Shown: positions 13,653 to 25,485, numbered from the stretch's first letter. The stretch: DNA of 39,806 nucleotides from Tubiluchus corallicola (GCA_030141605.1 JAQGDQ010001462.1:1-39806); one strand, 5' to 3'. The notes: generated by a model not told the origin, from the letters alone. Numbers and translations are program-made.

Positions 13653-14010
13653 AATAAGCCTTTTCACAGTTTCGTTGTGTGCGCGCACAGTTGCTGTAGG
13701 TCAAAGGTTAAGTGTACCGCAGGCAACGCGCCTTAAGTACAACCGTCACATGACGTGTGTAAAACAAAGCCGTCTGTGGTATCATTTCAGTAACTTCAGT
13801 TGTTTTACGTGGACTTTACTTAACTATGCATTAGTCTGTGCGTAGAGTAATTTACTAGCAGGATCTTGCTTAGGAACAAGAAAAAAAGAAGTAGGTAATG
13901 TTCTAGCTAACTGTTAAAACTGTTATTATTACAATGGCATGGTCTGCGAGGAGTTGTCAAGTGTACACAAATACGTTGTCTGGCAGCCCTCAGAGTGAAA
14001 ACTGGCAAAA
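13653..14010 (+). mobile_element. Long-TIR MITE family P3, copy 1 (right end missing)
   Basis: Starts TAAGCCTTTTCACAGTTTCG and shares GTTGCTGTAGGTCAAAGG, ACGTGGACTTTACTT and TTTACTAGCAGGATCTTGCT with the copies at 18583 and 36600. Similarity stops near GTTGTCTGGCA, so the right inverted end is lost. Confidence 0.75.
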
Positions 14011-14374
14011 GATAACTTACTAGTCTGAAAGAGTCGTTTTATGCATTCCATACAGTGCCTAGGTAATGTATAAAATAGCTAGGAAAAGTTCGATTCATTA
14101 TGTTCATTATGCTCATTAAACACATTACCAAAGCCATTTTACACATTTTATATAAATCCTAGCTATTATACAGAATGTCTAGCTAGGTCAGGTGTGAAAG
14201 AGCCACAGCAAAAAGATTTATTTCACACTTATCCCAAAATGCATACCTAGGACTTTTACACATTACCTGTAACATCTACATTATCATTTTGCATTGGTTT
14301 CCTAAAGTATTTATGCGAAAAATTGCTATGCTCTTATAGCTAAGCTAGGTGTGTTAGCATAATTTCTAGATTTA

Positions 14375-15332
14375 ATAGATTTATTTCGCAATAAACATAT
14401 ACATATACATTACAAGTGCATCAAAAATCAGTTTTTGTTAATACGAAAATATGATGCAATTCACGAATTCTGTGCTAGAGACCTAAGAAGTTAGTTTATG
14501 GTAGGCCACTAGAATTAGTTACAAAAAATACAATATATACAGATACAATGTTACAACATATACAAATATAAATACGGATGGCAAGTAATAAAACTATTAT
14601 TATACTAGAGGGGAAGTTTTTGAAAAGGGAAAACAACAAATTAAAATTGAGTGATCAGTTATATGTTTCAAGTAAGTTTAATTTATAATTTTTTTAAATA
14701 TGGACAGCGAGTTGGCTTTTTAAATAGCTGGAGCAATTGAATTCCATATGTAAGGGCCATTGTATTTAATGTAAAAATTTCTAACATTAGTGTTGCACTG
14801 TATCTAGTGATAGTTAAGTCTATAACGTAATTATGTATCTCAGCATTCAAACAAAAATAATCAGTAAATAAGGGAGGTAATAATTTATGAGAGAATTTGT
14901 ACATGAAAATGGCAGTTTGGAACTTATTAATGTCATAAATGTTTAGAAAGTTTAGTCTTTTAAATATTGGTGGTGTATGGTCAATGATGCATTATTTTTG
15001 TTTTAAACTTAAAGACCTATATGACCCCACAGACATTAAAGTTTTTTTAATACATCATTATAACTACACAAAGAATTCATAGCTATTATTCAAACAAAAA
15101 TAATCAGTAAATAAGGGAGGTAATAATTTATGAGAGAATTTGTACATGAAAATGGCAGTTTGGAACTTATTAATGTCATAAATGTTTAGAAAGTTTAGTC
15201 TTTTAAATATTGGTGGTGTATGGTCAATGATGCATTATTTTTGTTTTAAACTTAAAGACCTATATGACCCCACAGACATTAAAGTTTTTTTAATACATCA
15301 TTATAACTACACAAAGAATTCATAGCTATTAT
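14375..15332 (-). mobile_element. LINE 3' relic (ORF2 C terminus) with an exact 243-bp tandem duplication
   Basis: On the minus strand the sequence reads LNFLNIYDINKFQT, then AIFMYKFSHKLLPPLFTDYF, CLNAEIHNY, and (in another frame) YNGPYIWNSIAPAI-stop-KANSLSIFKKIIN. These are the conserved blocks of the C-terminal region of a CR1-type ORF2. A frame change and a stop show decay. The AATAAA-rich 3' part runs to about 14375. A 243-bp block at about 14846-15088 is repeated at 15089-15331 without any difference I could find. Confidence 0.65.
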
Positions 15333-15745
15333 TAAACAAAAAGACTTAGAAATTAAATAACTAATCTTTTTCTGGCGAATTTCGAACGCGTATATTGCCG
15401 TAAAGATCGCCATGTTTCACGTCTTCAGCGAGAGTAAGCGAGAATGACCTACGAGATACAGAAAGCGTCTTTGGTTACCGATGTTTGTTTACAGATCTTT
15501 GGTGACCTCGTGACTGTACTCATGACGTCATTCGTCCCGCGGTTCTTCCAATTTAAAACCGCTAGCAACGAAGTGATAAAAAAATCAAAGAAACAAGTTT
15601 TACAGCAAGTTTATAATAAAATAAATTGAAAATTCGTAACGACAGTAGGATTTTACGTTGTTAAAGCTCATGTTATAGTGAGGGTTTAGTTTGACTTTAA
15701 CTTTCAAATAACCCTGAGTCCTTTGCAGATGGCCGGTATTAAACT

Positions 15746-15989
15746 CACAGCAAAAAAGTCACAATTTTGGCTAGGAAAAAAGTCACAATTTTGGCTAGGC
15801 AAAAAGTCACAATTTATTTTCCGTAGGGTGACGGCTATGGTTAGCATTAGAATTAAGGTTATTTCTTTTTTTCAATGCCTTTTTTCCTACGTCTTTTTTC
15901 CCTATAATTTTTTTCCTGTGACTTTTTTCTGTAACTTTTTGCCTGTGATTTTTTTCCTGTGACTTTTTTCTGTGACTTTTTTGCCTGTG
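15746..15989. repeat. Inverted-repeat element with tandem-repeat arms
   Basis: The left end CACAGCAAAAAAGTCACA (15746-15763) is inverted at the right as TGTGACTTTTTTGCCTGTG (15971-15989). The left arm holds three 24-bp units (AAAAAAGTCACAATTTTGGC...) and the right arm about seven shorter units of the TTTTTTCCTGTGAC type, so the arms can fold on each other. Confidence 0.7.
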
Positions 15990-16870
15990 GTTTTTTCCTG
16001 TATTCGTTCTTTGCAATACAATGACCATTAGAAAACAGCAAGCTATTGCCCATTGTGTTCGCTACCCTTTCTCCTGCACCCCCCCCCCTAACTCTTTTCT
16101 TTATGCTTAATTTATCCTTTTTTATCCATAACTATAAAAATAATAGTGAATTTGTATACTGGTGTAAATGAAAATGTCTATGTAGTCACTCCCTTTCAAC
16201 TTTAAAAAAACTGTCAGAAGAGAAATATTTCAAAAGTATTGAGAGTAACACAATTTGGTAATGGTAATCACCTGCATTCTTTTTCCACAGTAATCTTAAT
16301 AAAACGTGACTATGCTCAACAGGTTACTGAACACTTTATAATCATGATCACAGTTTTTCTTAGTTCTCGCTCCACTTCATCTTTCATTCACTACTCCCCC
16401 CCCCACTTTTATGTATATATTATCATTATTTCAATGATTAATCACTTCTTTAAGATTTCCACGTACAGTTTGGCCTGTCAAGCTATGCTTTTAGGCTCAA
16501 ACTGTATGCATCAAAATTATTCTGTAATGTAATTTGCACATGTATATGCTGCATAAGAATCTCCTTTGTAATTTCTGGATAATATTGCATTTATATTTAT
16601 ATTTACTTCAGTGAAATTATCTGTATTTTTATTATAACTGTTAGATGCAGAGTGGAAATAAATAAACTTATAAACTTAAACTATGTCATTGTGGTTAAAA
16701 ATTACAAAAGAATGCTGGTAGATTCTCATAAACAATGCCGCTTGAACAATGAGAAAGCAAACATTGAAATAGAACACACAGAGTGGGCTAATTATGATAA
16801 GTACTACAATAGCTTTATTACGCTTTTGCTGTTTTCATGTTTTTGAATCGAATTCGTTGGAGTTGTAATA
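15990..16870. other. Upstream region of the Ig-domain gene
   Basis: AT-rich with C- and A-homopolymers (about 16079-16089, 16395-16404). No coding exon recognised. The promoter of the gene at 16871 should lie here, but no TATA box or other site could be assigned with confidence. Confidence 0.4.
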
Positions 16871-18334
16871 ATGAAACTGCCTCCGCTGGTGCAGAAGATT
16901 TTGGTGATAAAAATACTTTTAGGTTTTGAGATATCTTTTAGCCATGTTACTTCTAAAACTCAAACTCAGAAAGTGGTGGTCAACCGAAATTCCTCGGTTA
17001 CGCTTGAATGCGCGTTTTTTCCACCGGGCGAAGGTTCTCCTCGAGTAAAGTGGTATCGAAGAAATGAAGATGTTACTTCACAGTTAACTGAACAAAACTC
17101 CAGATACAAATGGAAGAGTCCAGCTTGCAGTTCTTCAGGCGAATGCAGCTTGATAATTAGCCGTGCTGAAATAATGGACAATGGTACATGGTTCTGCGAA
17201 ATCGATAGTGACCAAGGTCAGCCACCAAGGTCACAAGCTTCACAACTGATTGTAGCAGTAGCTCCAAGCAGCATTACACTTAATTCTGAAAGTGGTGAAA
17301 TAACGAATAACAGGCGCTTGAATGCAATGAGTGGAAAATCTTTCCAACTGCAAGTTAGCATCAACGATATAAATCCTGAACCGAGAGATAATATTTACTG
17401 GTATCGGTGGAATTATCCCTATGACAGCCAGGGAACACTCCTTAAGGGACAACAGCTTAGCAGTGTGAAAGTAAATGGGTTGTTTAGTGTGAATAGCACA
17501 ATTATCATTCCCATCTTAAGTAAAAATGACCATCGTGCACGGCTGATGGTGATGCTACATCATTTGGAAGAAAATCACACACGAGTTACAGAACTCAATG
17601 TAACTTATGCCCCCACCATCACATCCCATATGTCTGGTAGCATTGTCGTTAAAGAAGGTAGTACAGTTTCTTTTGATTGTGAGGTTGATGCTAACCCGTC
17701 CGCTGATGTAAAATGGGTGTCAAAATTTGATGAAGGGACTTTTGTGTACAAGAATCAACGGTTAAACCTTTCGAATGTGGAAAAGGGAAACGAAGGCGTG
17801 TACTTCTGCACTGCAGAAAACTATCTTGGCAAAACTGCTTCTGAACAATTTCGAGTAACTGTACACCTTGAATACGCTCGCTATAAAGACAATGCAGGGT
17901 TGGTTCCTACAGTTGTAGTGATTGCGGTTGTAGTAACGTTTGCCTTGTCAGTGCCTGCTCTCTGCAGTAGTACAAGGCAGATGTTTGGTAGAAAGCACAA
18001 AGAACCAAGCCACACTCCTTCAGAAGAATTGATTGCGAAAAAAGTGCTTGACACTAAGGAATGGATCGCTTTAAAGGAGACGTTATTAGTAGAGGAATCA
18101 AAGTTAGATCCGAAGCCAGTCGAAGAGAGACGCGAAGCACCTTGGACAATTGACAGAGTTGATAGCGTCTTGCAGTCAATTAGGAAAGGAAGAGGGCCTG
18201 GAACCCATAGTGATAATGCCAGTAAGGTGGCGGTTGAATCAGCGATCCAGCTACTAGATCTAGATGTTACATGTCCTGGTCCTTCTGGTTCAAACTCTGC
18301 AAAGGAAAAAGAAATTTCTGCTTTTCATTCTTAA
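16871..18334 (+). CDS. Single-exon type I membrane protein with three Ig domains
   Basis: 487 residues from the first ATG after an in-frame TGA ten codons upstream. A hydrophobic N terminus (about 1-25) is a likely signal peptide. Ig domain 1 (about 33-128) has C47, W61 and the strand-F signature DNGTWFC with C109, plus an extra pair C86/C92. Domain 2 (about 133-245) keeps the Trp cluster YWYRW but lacks both canonical cysteines. Domain 3 (about 248-332) is a good I-set with C270, W282 and GVYFCTAENYLG with C313. Residues 343-365 form one transmembrane helix. The ~120-residue cytoplasmic tail contains no tyrosine, so there is no ITAM/ITIM, and is rich in Glu/Lys. At least five N-x-S/T sites lie in the ectodomain. 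The order and the VTYAP linker recall nephrin/Kirre/CD80-like cell-adhesion or immune receptors, but no specific ortholog is recognised. Lack of introns is unusual for this family and could mean a retrocopy. Confidence 0.85.
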   Translation: MKLPPLVQKILVIKILLGFEISFSHVTSKTQTQKVVVNRNSSVTLECAFFPPGEGSPRVKWYRRNEDVTSQLTEQNSRYKWKSPACSSSGECSLIISRAEIMDNGTWFCEIDSDQGQPPRSQASQLIVAVAPSSITLNSESGEITNNRRLNAMSGKSFQLQVSINDINPEPRDNIYWYRWNYPYDSQGTLLKGQQLSSVKVNGLFSVNSTIIIPILSKNDHRARLMVMLHHLEENHTRVTELNVTYAPTITSHMSGSIVVKEGSTVSFDCEVDANPSADVKWVSKFDEGTFVYKNQRLNLSNVEKGNEGVYFCTAENYLGKTASEQFRVTVHLEYARYKDNAGLVPTVVVIAVVVTFALSVPALCSSTRQMFGRKHKEPSHTPSEELIAKKVLDTKEWIALKETLLVEESKLDPKPVEERREAPWTIDRVDSVLQSIRKGRGPGTHSDNASKVAVESAIQLLDLDVTCPGPSGSNSAKEKEISAFHS

Positions 18335-18582
18335 CTTTAATGGTAATCGACTATTTTGTGTGAGAATTGTGCCAGTCCATGTTTACAGACAACTCAATTC
18401 AGTTCTTCTTTATTTTTGTAAAAGGTCCATATAAATATAAAGGAATTTGCATGCATAAAGTTTACAGACTACAGTATGTATATTTGGAAAAAACAAAATG
18501 AATATATTACAAAAAAGTTAATAAGCCTAAACTGATATAATTATATGTGCTATTAAAAAGAATTGGTGATGGGGGAAACGAA
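18335..18582 (+). other. Probable 3' UTR of the Ig-domain gene
   Basis: AT-rich, without AATAAA close to the stop. An ATTAAA variant at about 18551 is the best poly(A) candidate. It ends at the left end of a MITE. Confidence 0.35.
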
Positions 18583-19132
18583 TAAGCCTGTTCACCGTTT
18601 CGTTGTGCGCACGCGCAGTTGCTGTAGATCAAAGGTTAGGAATACCACAGTAACGCGTCTTAACTACATCCGTCACGTGACATGTGCGTAAAGCAAAGCC
18701 GTTTGCCGCCTCACTTCAGTAATTTCGGTTTTTTACGTGGACTTTACTTGATTATGCTTTAGTCTGCGCCAAGTGTAATTTACTAGCAGGATCTTGCTTG
18801 GGGACAAGAAAAAATAAACTAGGTAAGGTTCTAGCTAGCTGATAAAACATGTTACTATTACTATAGCATAGGTTGCGAGGCATTGTCAAGTGTACACAAA
18901 TACGTTGTCTGGTACACTCAACCATTAACCTTTTCACGATCATCATCCACGATTAATCCATAATTAAGTAAAATCCACGTAAAACAATTGAAGTTACCGA
19001 ACTGACTCGGCAGACTGCTTTGCTCTACGCACATGTCACGTGGTGATTGTAGTTAAGATGCTTGCTGTGGGACACGTAACCTTTAACCTTCAGCAACTGC
19101 GCGTGCGCACAACGAAACTGTGAAAAGCCTTA
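18583..19132. mobile_element. Long-TIR MITE family P3, copy 2 (complete)
   Basis: About 550 bp, starting TAAGCCTGTTCACCG and ending GTGAAAAGCCTTA. The terminal ~170 bp at each end are inverted repeats of one another: GTTTCGTTGTGCGCACGCGC and GTCACGTGACATGTGCG on the left have complements on the right. TAA/TTA ends suggest a TA target as in Tc1/mariner-type elements, but the superfamily is not certain. It has no coding capacity. Confidence 0.82.
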
Positions 19133-19165
19133 CTGGACCCAGCAACAATGCGTGATAGCCTAAAT

Positions 19166-19554
19166 CAGTGGTTCCCAAACTTTCTCGGACCGTTACCCAA
19201 ATCGGGAAACCCGGTCGTGTCCATTACCCCCCACCTAGTACTACTTCTCCAACTCAAAAAGTAAACACACGTATATGCCACAAGCAAGAAAATTATTTAT
19301 GTTTGCTCGCGACATAAATAAATTTCCAGGTGTTGTTGTTGTATTGTTGCCAAAACAAGAATTACAATTACTGAACCTGCTCATTACTGAGTGAGCAGGT
19401 TCGTTCGAGTAATTATTACTCGAACAAACGAAAACAAGAAGAAATGAATGACAACAACAAAATCTCAGTTAGTGGGACGGGTGCCCGTTAACACCCCCCC
19501 CAAAAAGACATATTACCCCCGGGGGGTAATTTACCCCTACTTTGGGAACCACTG
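19166..19554. mobile_element. hAT-type MITE, 389 bp, with a perfect 8-bp target duplication
   Basis: The termini CAGTGGTTCCCAAACTTT and (right, complemented) CAGTGGTTCCCAAAGTA are classic hAT ends. GCCTAAAT occurs on both sides (19158-19165 and 19555-19562), the 8-bp target duplication typical of hAT. Inside are nested short palindromes (for example GAACCTGCTCA/TGAGCAGGTTC near 19373-19403). It does not encode a transposase. Confidence 0.93.
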
Positions 19555-19986
19555 GCCTAAATGATGAAAAATTCCAAATATCCACACTTCGTTTTCTTTA
19601 GATGAAACAGTGAACAATATAAATTTAATGAGAAAACATTTTAATTAAAACCAATCGCTGTTAATTGGCTGTTTGCTGCTGCATGTAATAACTTAAATGT
19701 CGCTTCAGTTTCTCCATTAAGAATTTGCAGACTTGAGAAACACGAAAACTTTTAGTGTTCTAGTTTTGCTTTTGACAGTACTGCAGGAAATTTTTAGCTT
19801 GCATATATATATATATATAAGCAGAAGGTTTCTGACATTTTCATACAAAAATAGTATTGCAGGCTACAAAATTTTCTACACTTTTCTTATATACATATGT
19901 ATATACATATATTATTAACAGCCAGCACACATTTAAACAAAGACATGACTTTTATTCTAACACAAACATCTGCAAGTTTTGACCAG
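19555..19986. other. Short AT-rich spacer, no gene recognised
   Basis: Contains (TA)n-rich runs near 19804-19818 and 19890-19912. No coding signal. Confidence 0.5.
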
Positions 19987-19990
19987 TTAA

Positions 19991-20673
19991 AGCACAAGAA
20001 AACCCTTCATAAACGTAAAGGTTAAAAAATTCGTTTTGAAATTTTATATCACTTACATACTGCCTTTTTGCATGCAGGACTTCAATCGGCAGTCACGCTG
20101 TATAAAACATGTAAATTTAAACTCCCGCGATGACCGTTAGACGCAGCTGTTTTCATGACAGGTCATTTGAAACAAGTTTAGATAACATTTTATAAAGTTT
20201 GAAAAAATAATCAGAGCATTCGTAACGCACAAGTCATTAACTATATAAAATTTAAAATTACTGTATCTTGTCAATATGATTAAAAATACGTTTTTTGGTT
20301 AGTGAGTGGTGCACCCTGGAGGGTGAGTCAACGACATTTTACAAATTGGTGAAAACATTTTAAATAATTAATAATTTTCTTTTCTAGTTACATAAGTCTT
20401 TCTAGTGGTAAGCGAAAATCTAAGTAATATAGATTTGCACGGAAAGTCTTTTGAGATATAATTTAACATTGCCTTTTCTTCCCTTGATTTACGTTTGGTG
20501 CATGACGTCATGTAATGGCGACTTCGGAACAGTATTGCGGGAGATTTAAAATGAAAACAAACAAAAATTTCTTTTAATGCAAGTACGATATACGCATAAA
20601 ATTGCTATGAAGTGATATAATTTTTTAAGGCGATTTTTTTGAGACCTACTTCAAGTACCCCCTTTCTTGTCCA
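19991..20673 (+). mobile_element. TTAA-flanked ~680-bp MITE, family P1 copy 1
   Basis: Begins after TTAA (19987-19990) with AGCACAAGAAAACCC and ends ...CCCTTTCTTGTCC. The second TTAA is lost. It shares blocks such as TTAAACTCCCGCGATGACCG and GGTGCACCCTGGAGGGTGAG with the copies at 27956 and 31403 and with the split copy near 30070. Confidence 0.8.
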
Positions 20674-21331
20674 TGTTCACACAACAATCCACCTAAATAA
20701 AAACAGAGTGAGAAAAAAATACAAAAATCAACATTGTGGGAAGAAACAAGAGAAAATGTTATGCACAGTCTACTATAGACGAATGTTTAGCTAGTAATAT
20801 GAATAGGTACTGTAAGTACTGCGGGATGGGAAAGCCACACGCCTGTCCTTCAACAAGTGCATAACTTGGAAACCAGGTTGTCGTCCTAGTTTTATTTCGA
20901 CGGTTTCAGTCGGCACGTCTATAGCTATGAAGTAAAGACGTTTGCTCTGTGACCTGCGGACTATGTAATGTGTTGCAGTTTGGCATTTAGCATTTTATAT
21001 AGGTTTTATATATAGCATTTTACATAGCACAACATAGGTGGCGCCACGGTGATTGTACGTGGACATGTTTTTTCCGACGTTAATTAAAAATTCTAAACTT
21101 TCATATAAATTCGACCATATTATAACTTTTTTTTCGTAAATTTGTGCAAAAATAAAGTGATAACAACAACTGTCACATTAAGTCATTATTATACTGATTA
21201 CGTGATAGACTCTATACTCACGATGTAAAGTGCTTGACTTGTATGCGGGTGATTAATGCTGTGGCAAACTACCAAGTAAAACGTAAAGCCAAAGGTCTCA
21301 TTTGCGTCAAAACGATTTTTATGGGAGCATA
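20674..21331. other. Region before LINE ORF1 (probable LINE 5' UTR in its right part)
   Basis: No coding feature. The sequence immediately upstream of the ORF1 ATG at 21332 is probably LINE 5' UTR, but the element's 5' boundary could not be placed. Confidence 0.4.
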
Positions 21332-22303
21332 ATGAGTCATACAGTTACCAATCCTAAGCGTCGTAATTTAAGAAGTTCAGCAAGCGGATCTCTGAATAAG
21401 GGTAGTTATAGTAATCAACAGTTATCAGCTAGTATGGAAAACAATACTTTTGACGATCGCAGTGCTGAATTGTCTCCTAAATGTGGATCATGTAGTGAAG
21501 AAGTATAGCGGGATGATCAGGCCTTGCAGTGTGAAATATGTTGCTTTTGGCATCATGTAAAATGTGAGAATGTGGATTCAAAAACCTATAAAATACTTAT
21601 GAAAGGCAATATGAATCTTCATTGATATTGTAACAAATGTAACACCACCTTTGCTTCGATATTGTCATCTATTGCTAAATTAGAGGAACAACATCGTGCA
21701 CTAAAGGCTCGAGTAGATAAAATTACCGATGATGTTCATAGTTGTGCGGACAAGGTGATGGGTGTATCTGCAAAAATGAGCGAGCTAGAAAATTCGATTG
21801 ACAACACCATTAATAGTAAGGTGAATTCCCAAATAGTAAATGAAGTGCAAGAAATGCGGGAACGTGAAAAAATAAAAACACGGCTTGTGTTAGGAAATGT
21901 ACCCATGGTGGATTCTAATCTAAGCAAGCATGAGCTACAACAAATAAAGGATGAGATGATAAATGCTTTCTTGGATAAAATTGGTGTCAGTAATGTAAAG
22001 CCTGTTACCAATATATTTCGTCTGAAAGCTAAAGATCAAAAAGGTAACGACATGCTCAAATTCCAAGTTGAGTCTTATGCAGATAAAACAAGGATTTTAG
22101 AAGCATATCGTGAGACTTGTGACTCAGACAATTGTGAAATTGGAAATATGTTTGTGCGGCCAGATTTAACTTTCAAACAGCGTGAAGAAAGAAAGGTACT
22201 CATGAAGGAATTAGAAGAAATGAAAAAACGCGAGCCGTCAAAAAACTGGAGCATCAACTACGCCAGAGGAGTTGTCTACGAATGGAAAAAGAAACAGAAC
22301 TAG
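21332..22303 (+). pseudogene. CR1-clade LINE ORF1 with PHD finger (two nonsense codons)
   Basis: The frame from ATG 21332 to TAG 22303 covers 323 codons. A PHD-type zinc finger is spread over CGSC, CEIC, HVKC and YCNKC (about 21481-21640), the usual ORF1 start of many CR1-clade elements, where it probably serves nucleic-acid or chromatin binding by the LINE ribonucleoprotein. It is followed by a Lys/Glu-rich coiled coil (from about 21660) and a conserved block beginning RLVLGNVPMV and ending INYARGVVYEWKKKQN. The frame is broken by TAG at 21506-21508 and by TGA at 21623-21625; the latter stands where PHD fingers have a tryptophan just before the last Cys pair. ORF2's first ATG (22282) overlaps this ORF by 22 bases. 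Confidence 0.85.
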
Positions 22304-25241
22304 GTTGCAGTAAACAGCATCCGAAGAGATATTGTAACTCATGGAATAAAGTTAAGACTTATTCTGGGAATAACATTAATGTTTTGTATACTAATGCAGA
22401 TCAATTCTTAAACAAGAGACAGGAATTAATTACAAAATTATTTCAGGATTCTACGATTTATCATGTAGTTGCAATTACGGAAGTGAACTCTAAATCTGGT
22501 GAAAATTACATAGACAAAACTGAGTTAACAATCCCGGGTTATAATGTATCTATTTATAACTCTTGTGGCCGTGGTGTAGTTATATACGTTCATCGGAGTA
22601 TTGACTTTTTTGAATTACATTGTAAATATTTTAAGTGCGCAGTAGGTGTAAAAATTAAACTTCAAGAGAATCAAAGTTTGTGTATTCTCCTGATATACAG
22701 AAGTCCGTCCTCAACAATCAGTGATAATGCTAATCTTATTAAACTGATTTCATATGTCTGTGAATCTCACAAATCAAATATCTGTATTCTGGGTGACTTT
22801 AATTTACCAGGAATTGACTGGCAATTGGAGTTCTCCAATAATGCTGCTGAAAATGAGTTTTTAGAATGCTTTGAGCTGAACATGTTATCTCAACACGTGA
22901 AATTTGCAACACGCCATCGCATTGGAAATGAACCATCTTTACTTGATCTAGTTTTTACTGAGCAAGATGATTTGGTAAAATATTTGAGATCTAGTTCACC
23001 ATTAGGTAATAGTGACCATGTGTGCTTGCATTTTAGTTTGAATGTAAATGTACTGCCAGTCAAAATTCTACCTCAGAAGAAGATGTGTTTAAACAAAGTT
23101 AATTTCAGCAGTATGTGTAATGCATTTAGCCAAGTTGATTGGATTAATGTTTTAAATAGTAATCTTACTCTTGATGATATGTGGACAAAATTTCATAATG
23201 TGTACATGTCAGTTGTTGATGAATATGTGCCTAGTTTCTATCCAAGTTCTTGTAATAAGAGTAGTCGACCTCGGCCTCCTTGGTTAACTAAGCAGTTGCT
23301 TGGCTGTATTAAGGAGAAAGAAAAGTTGTTTTTTGACTGGAAGAGACAAAGAACAAAACTTTCTTATGAACGGTATGCTGCAAGGCGTAATGTGGTGAAA
23401 AACCTATAACTACTGCGAGAAAAAGATATGAACGTATTTTAGCAAGTAATTGCAAGAGTAATCCCAAGGCATTCTGGCAGTATATCAATGCGCTTCGGAA
23501 GCCAAAGTCTAGAATTCATTCACTGAAGAATTCCCAAGGTATTCTTGTCTCTGATTCAGAGGAGAAGGCACAAATTTTGAACGATTTTTTCATTAGTGTA
23601 TTTAGTCCCAACGCTTCTGACTATGAAGTAACTACAGTGCAACAATATCCTGATATCAGCAATGTTTCCATAACTGAAGAAGAGGTGCTTTATGAGTTAC
23701 AAAATCTCAATGTAAACAAATCCGCTCCAGATAGTTACCATCCACGTATTTTAAATGAATGTAGAACTGTGCTTTTTAAGCCTATATACACCTTACTGGA
23801 TAGGTCTTTTGCTGATTGTCAGTTACCTGGACAATGGAAGGTGGCACAGGTTACTCCCATTCATAAAAAAGGGGACAAGTCAGATCCATCGAACTACAGG
23901 CCAGTTAGCTTACTAAATACAATTAATAAGGTGACAGAAAAAATCATGCTGAAACATATAATGAACCATCTGATAAGATACAACATTATTTGTGAAGAAC
24001 AACATGGGTTTGTTAAGGGTAAAACAACGGTTACCCAACTGTTACAATGTTACGATGCATGGTTTGAGTTAAAAGATGCTAATAAGCCTTTTGATATAAT
24101 ACTACTGGACCTGAAAAAGGCGTTTGATGTTGTACCTCATCACTTTCTGTTTGCAAAACTTAAAAATTGTGGTATAACTGGTTCAGTTTTACAGTGGATA
24201 GTAAACTTCTTAGAAAATAGAAGTCAATGTACGTGTGTTGATGGTTACAAATCGACTGAGTCCTTGATTACTAGTGGTGTACAGCAAGGTTCGGTATTAG
24301 GTCCGTGTTTATTTGTGGTATTTATAAATGACTTGCCTAGTGGTGTGAGTAATTCTCTTCGTCTTTTTGCCGACGACAGCAAAATCTGGTCTGAATCTGA
24401 TTCTTTTACCAGCTGTAATGATCTTCAATTGGATCTAGAAGGGCTCTGTGATTGGGCAGTTGAAAATGGTATGCAGTTCCATCCCAACAAGTGTAAGGTT
24501 GTATCTGTGGGAGCAGGATATGAATATAAATACAAAATGTATGATGCAAGTGGCATTCCGGCAGAATTGGACTTTAGTGCTTGGGAGAAAGACCTTGGAT
24601 TATTACTTGATAATAAACTAAATTTTAAAGATCACATAGCAGAAATCATAAAGAGTGCCAAACGAAACAATGCTTTAATAAGGAGGAATTTCAAGTACCT
24701 AGATCTGCAAACTTTCAAGCTTCTATATGTGGCACTTGTGCGATCAAAAGTGGAGTATGGAAGTAGTATTTGGACTAGTCCTAGGGCATATATAGTGGAC
24801 CCAGTCGAAACTGTCCAAATGAGAGCTTTCAACATGTTACCGGAACTAATGAACTTAACGTATGAAAGTCAGTTAAAACGAATAGGTTTAACTACATTAG
24901 CTTTTAGACGTTTACGTGGCCAACTAATTGATGTATACAGATATGTATCTGGAGTTTACAGCTGTGATGATTGTCCTGTTAAATTAGAAGTACATCGTAC
25001 AGCAAGATCAGGTCCTATTCTTCATAAATCAAGAACTGCACACAAAACTGGTAAATACGACTATTTTTCTTGTACGATGCCAGAAATCTGGAATAGATTG
25101 CCCTGTGATGTGAGAACAGCAACATCTGTAAATTTATTTAAATCAAAATTAGATAGACACTATGAACATCATCCATTGAAATTTAATCACCGTGCTAATT
25201 GGAACATGCCTATAACAAGGATGCTGGATTACATATTATAG
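22282..25241 (+). pseudogene. CR1-clade LINE ORF2: endonuclease and reverse transcriptase (one frameshift)
   Basis: Part 1 (22282-23409) is an apurinic-like endonuclease with all signature blocks: NVLYTNADQFLNK, ITEV (catalytic Glu), YRSPSS, LGDFNLPGIDW, DLVFTE and GNSDHV. Part 2 (in frame from about 23412, longest open stretch 23577-25241) is the reverse transcriptase, with PIHKKGDKSDPSNYRPVSLL, EEQHGFVKGKTT, LLDLKKAFDVVPH, GVQQGSVLGPCLF and the catalytic LFADDSKIW, ending in the usual thumb and C-terminal W-N-R-L-P block. One base is missing or extra near 23400-23411, where frame 1 stops and the next residues (ARKRYERILASN) continue in another frame. With the ORF1 stops this copy is dead but little decayed. 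ORF2 mediates target-primed reverse transcription. Confidence 0.93.
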
Positions 25242-25362
25242 TGAGAAAACTTGCCAGTGGAGTCACCTAGGTGTTGATGACAATCTATTAAATGTGCAAT
25301 TTGTCGCAATTACAGTCGAAGAACTATTTGTCTCAAAAGTTATATTATAACTACTGGAGATT

Positions 25363-25412
<50 letters not shown>

Positions 25413-25413
25413 T

Positions 25414-25485
<72 letters not shown>

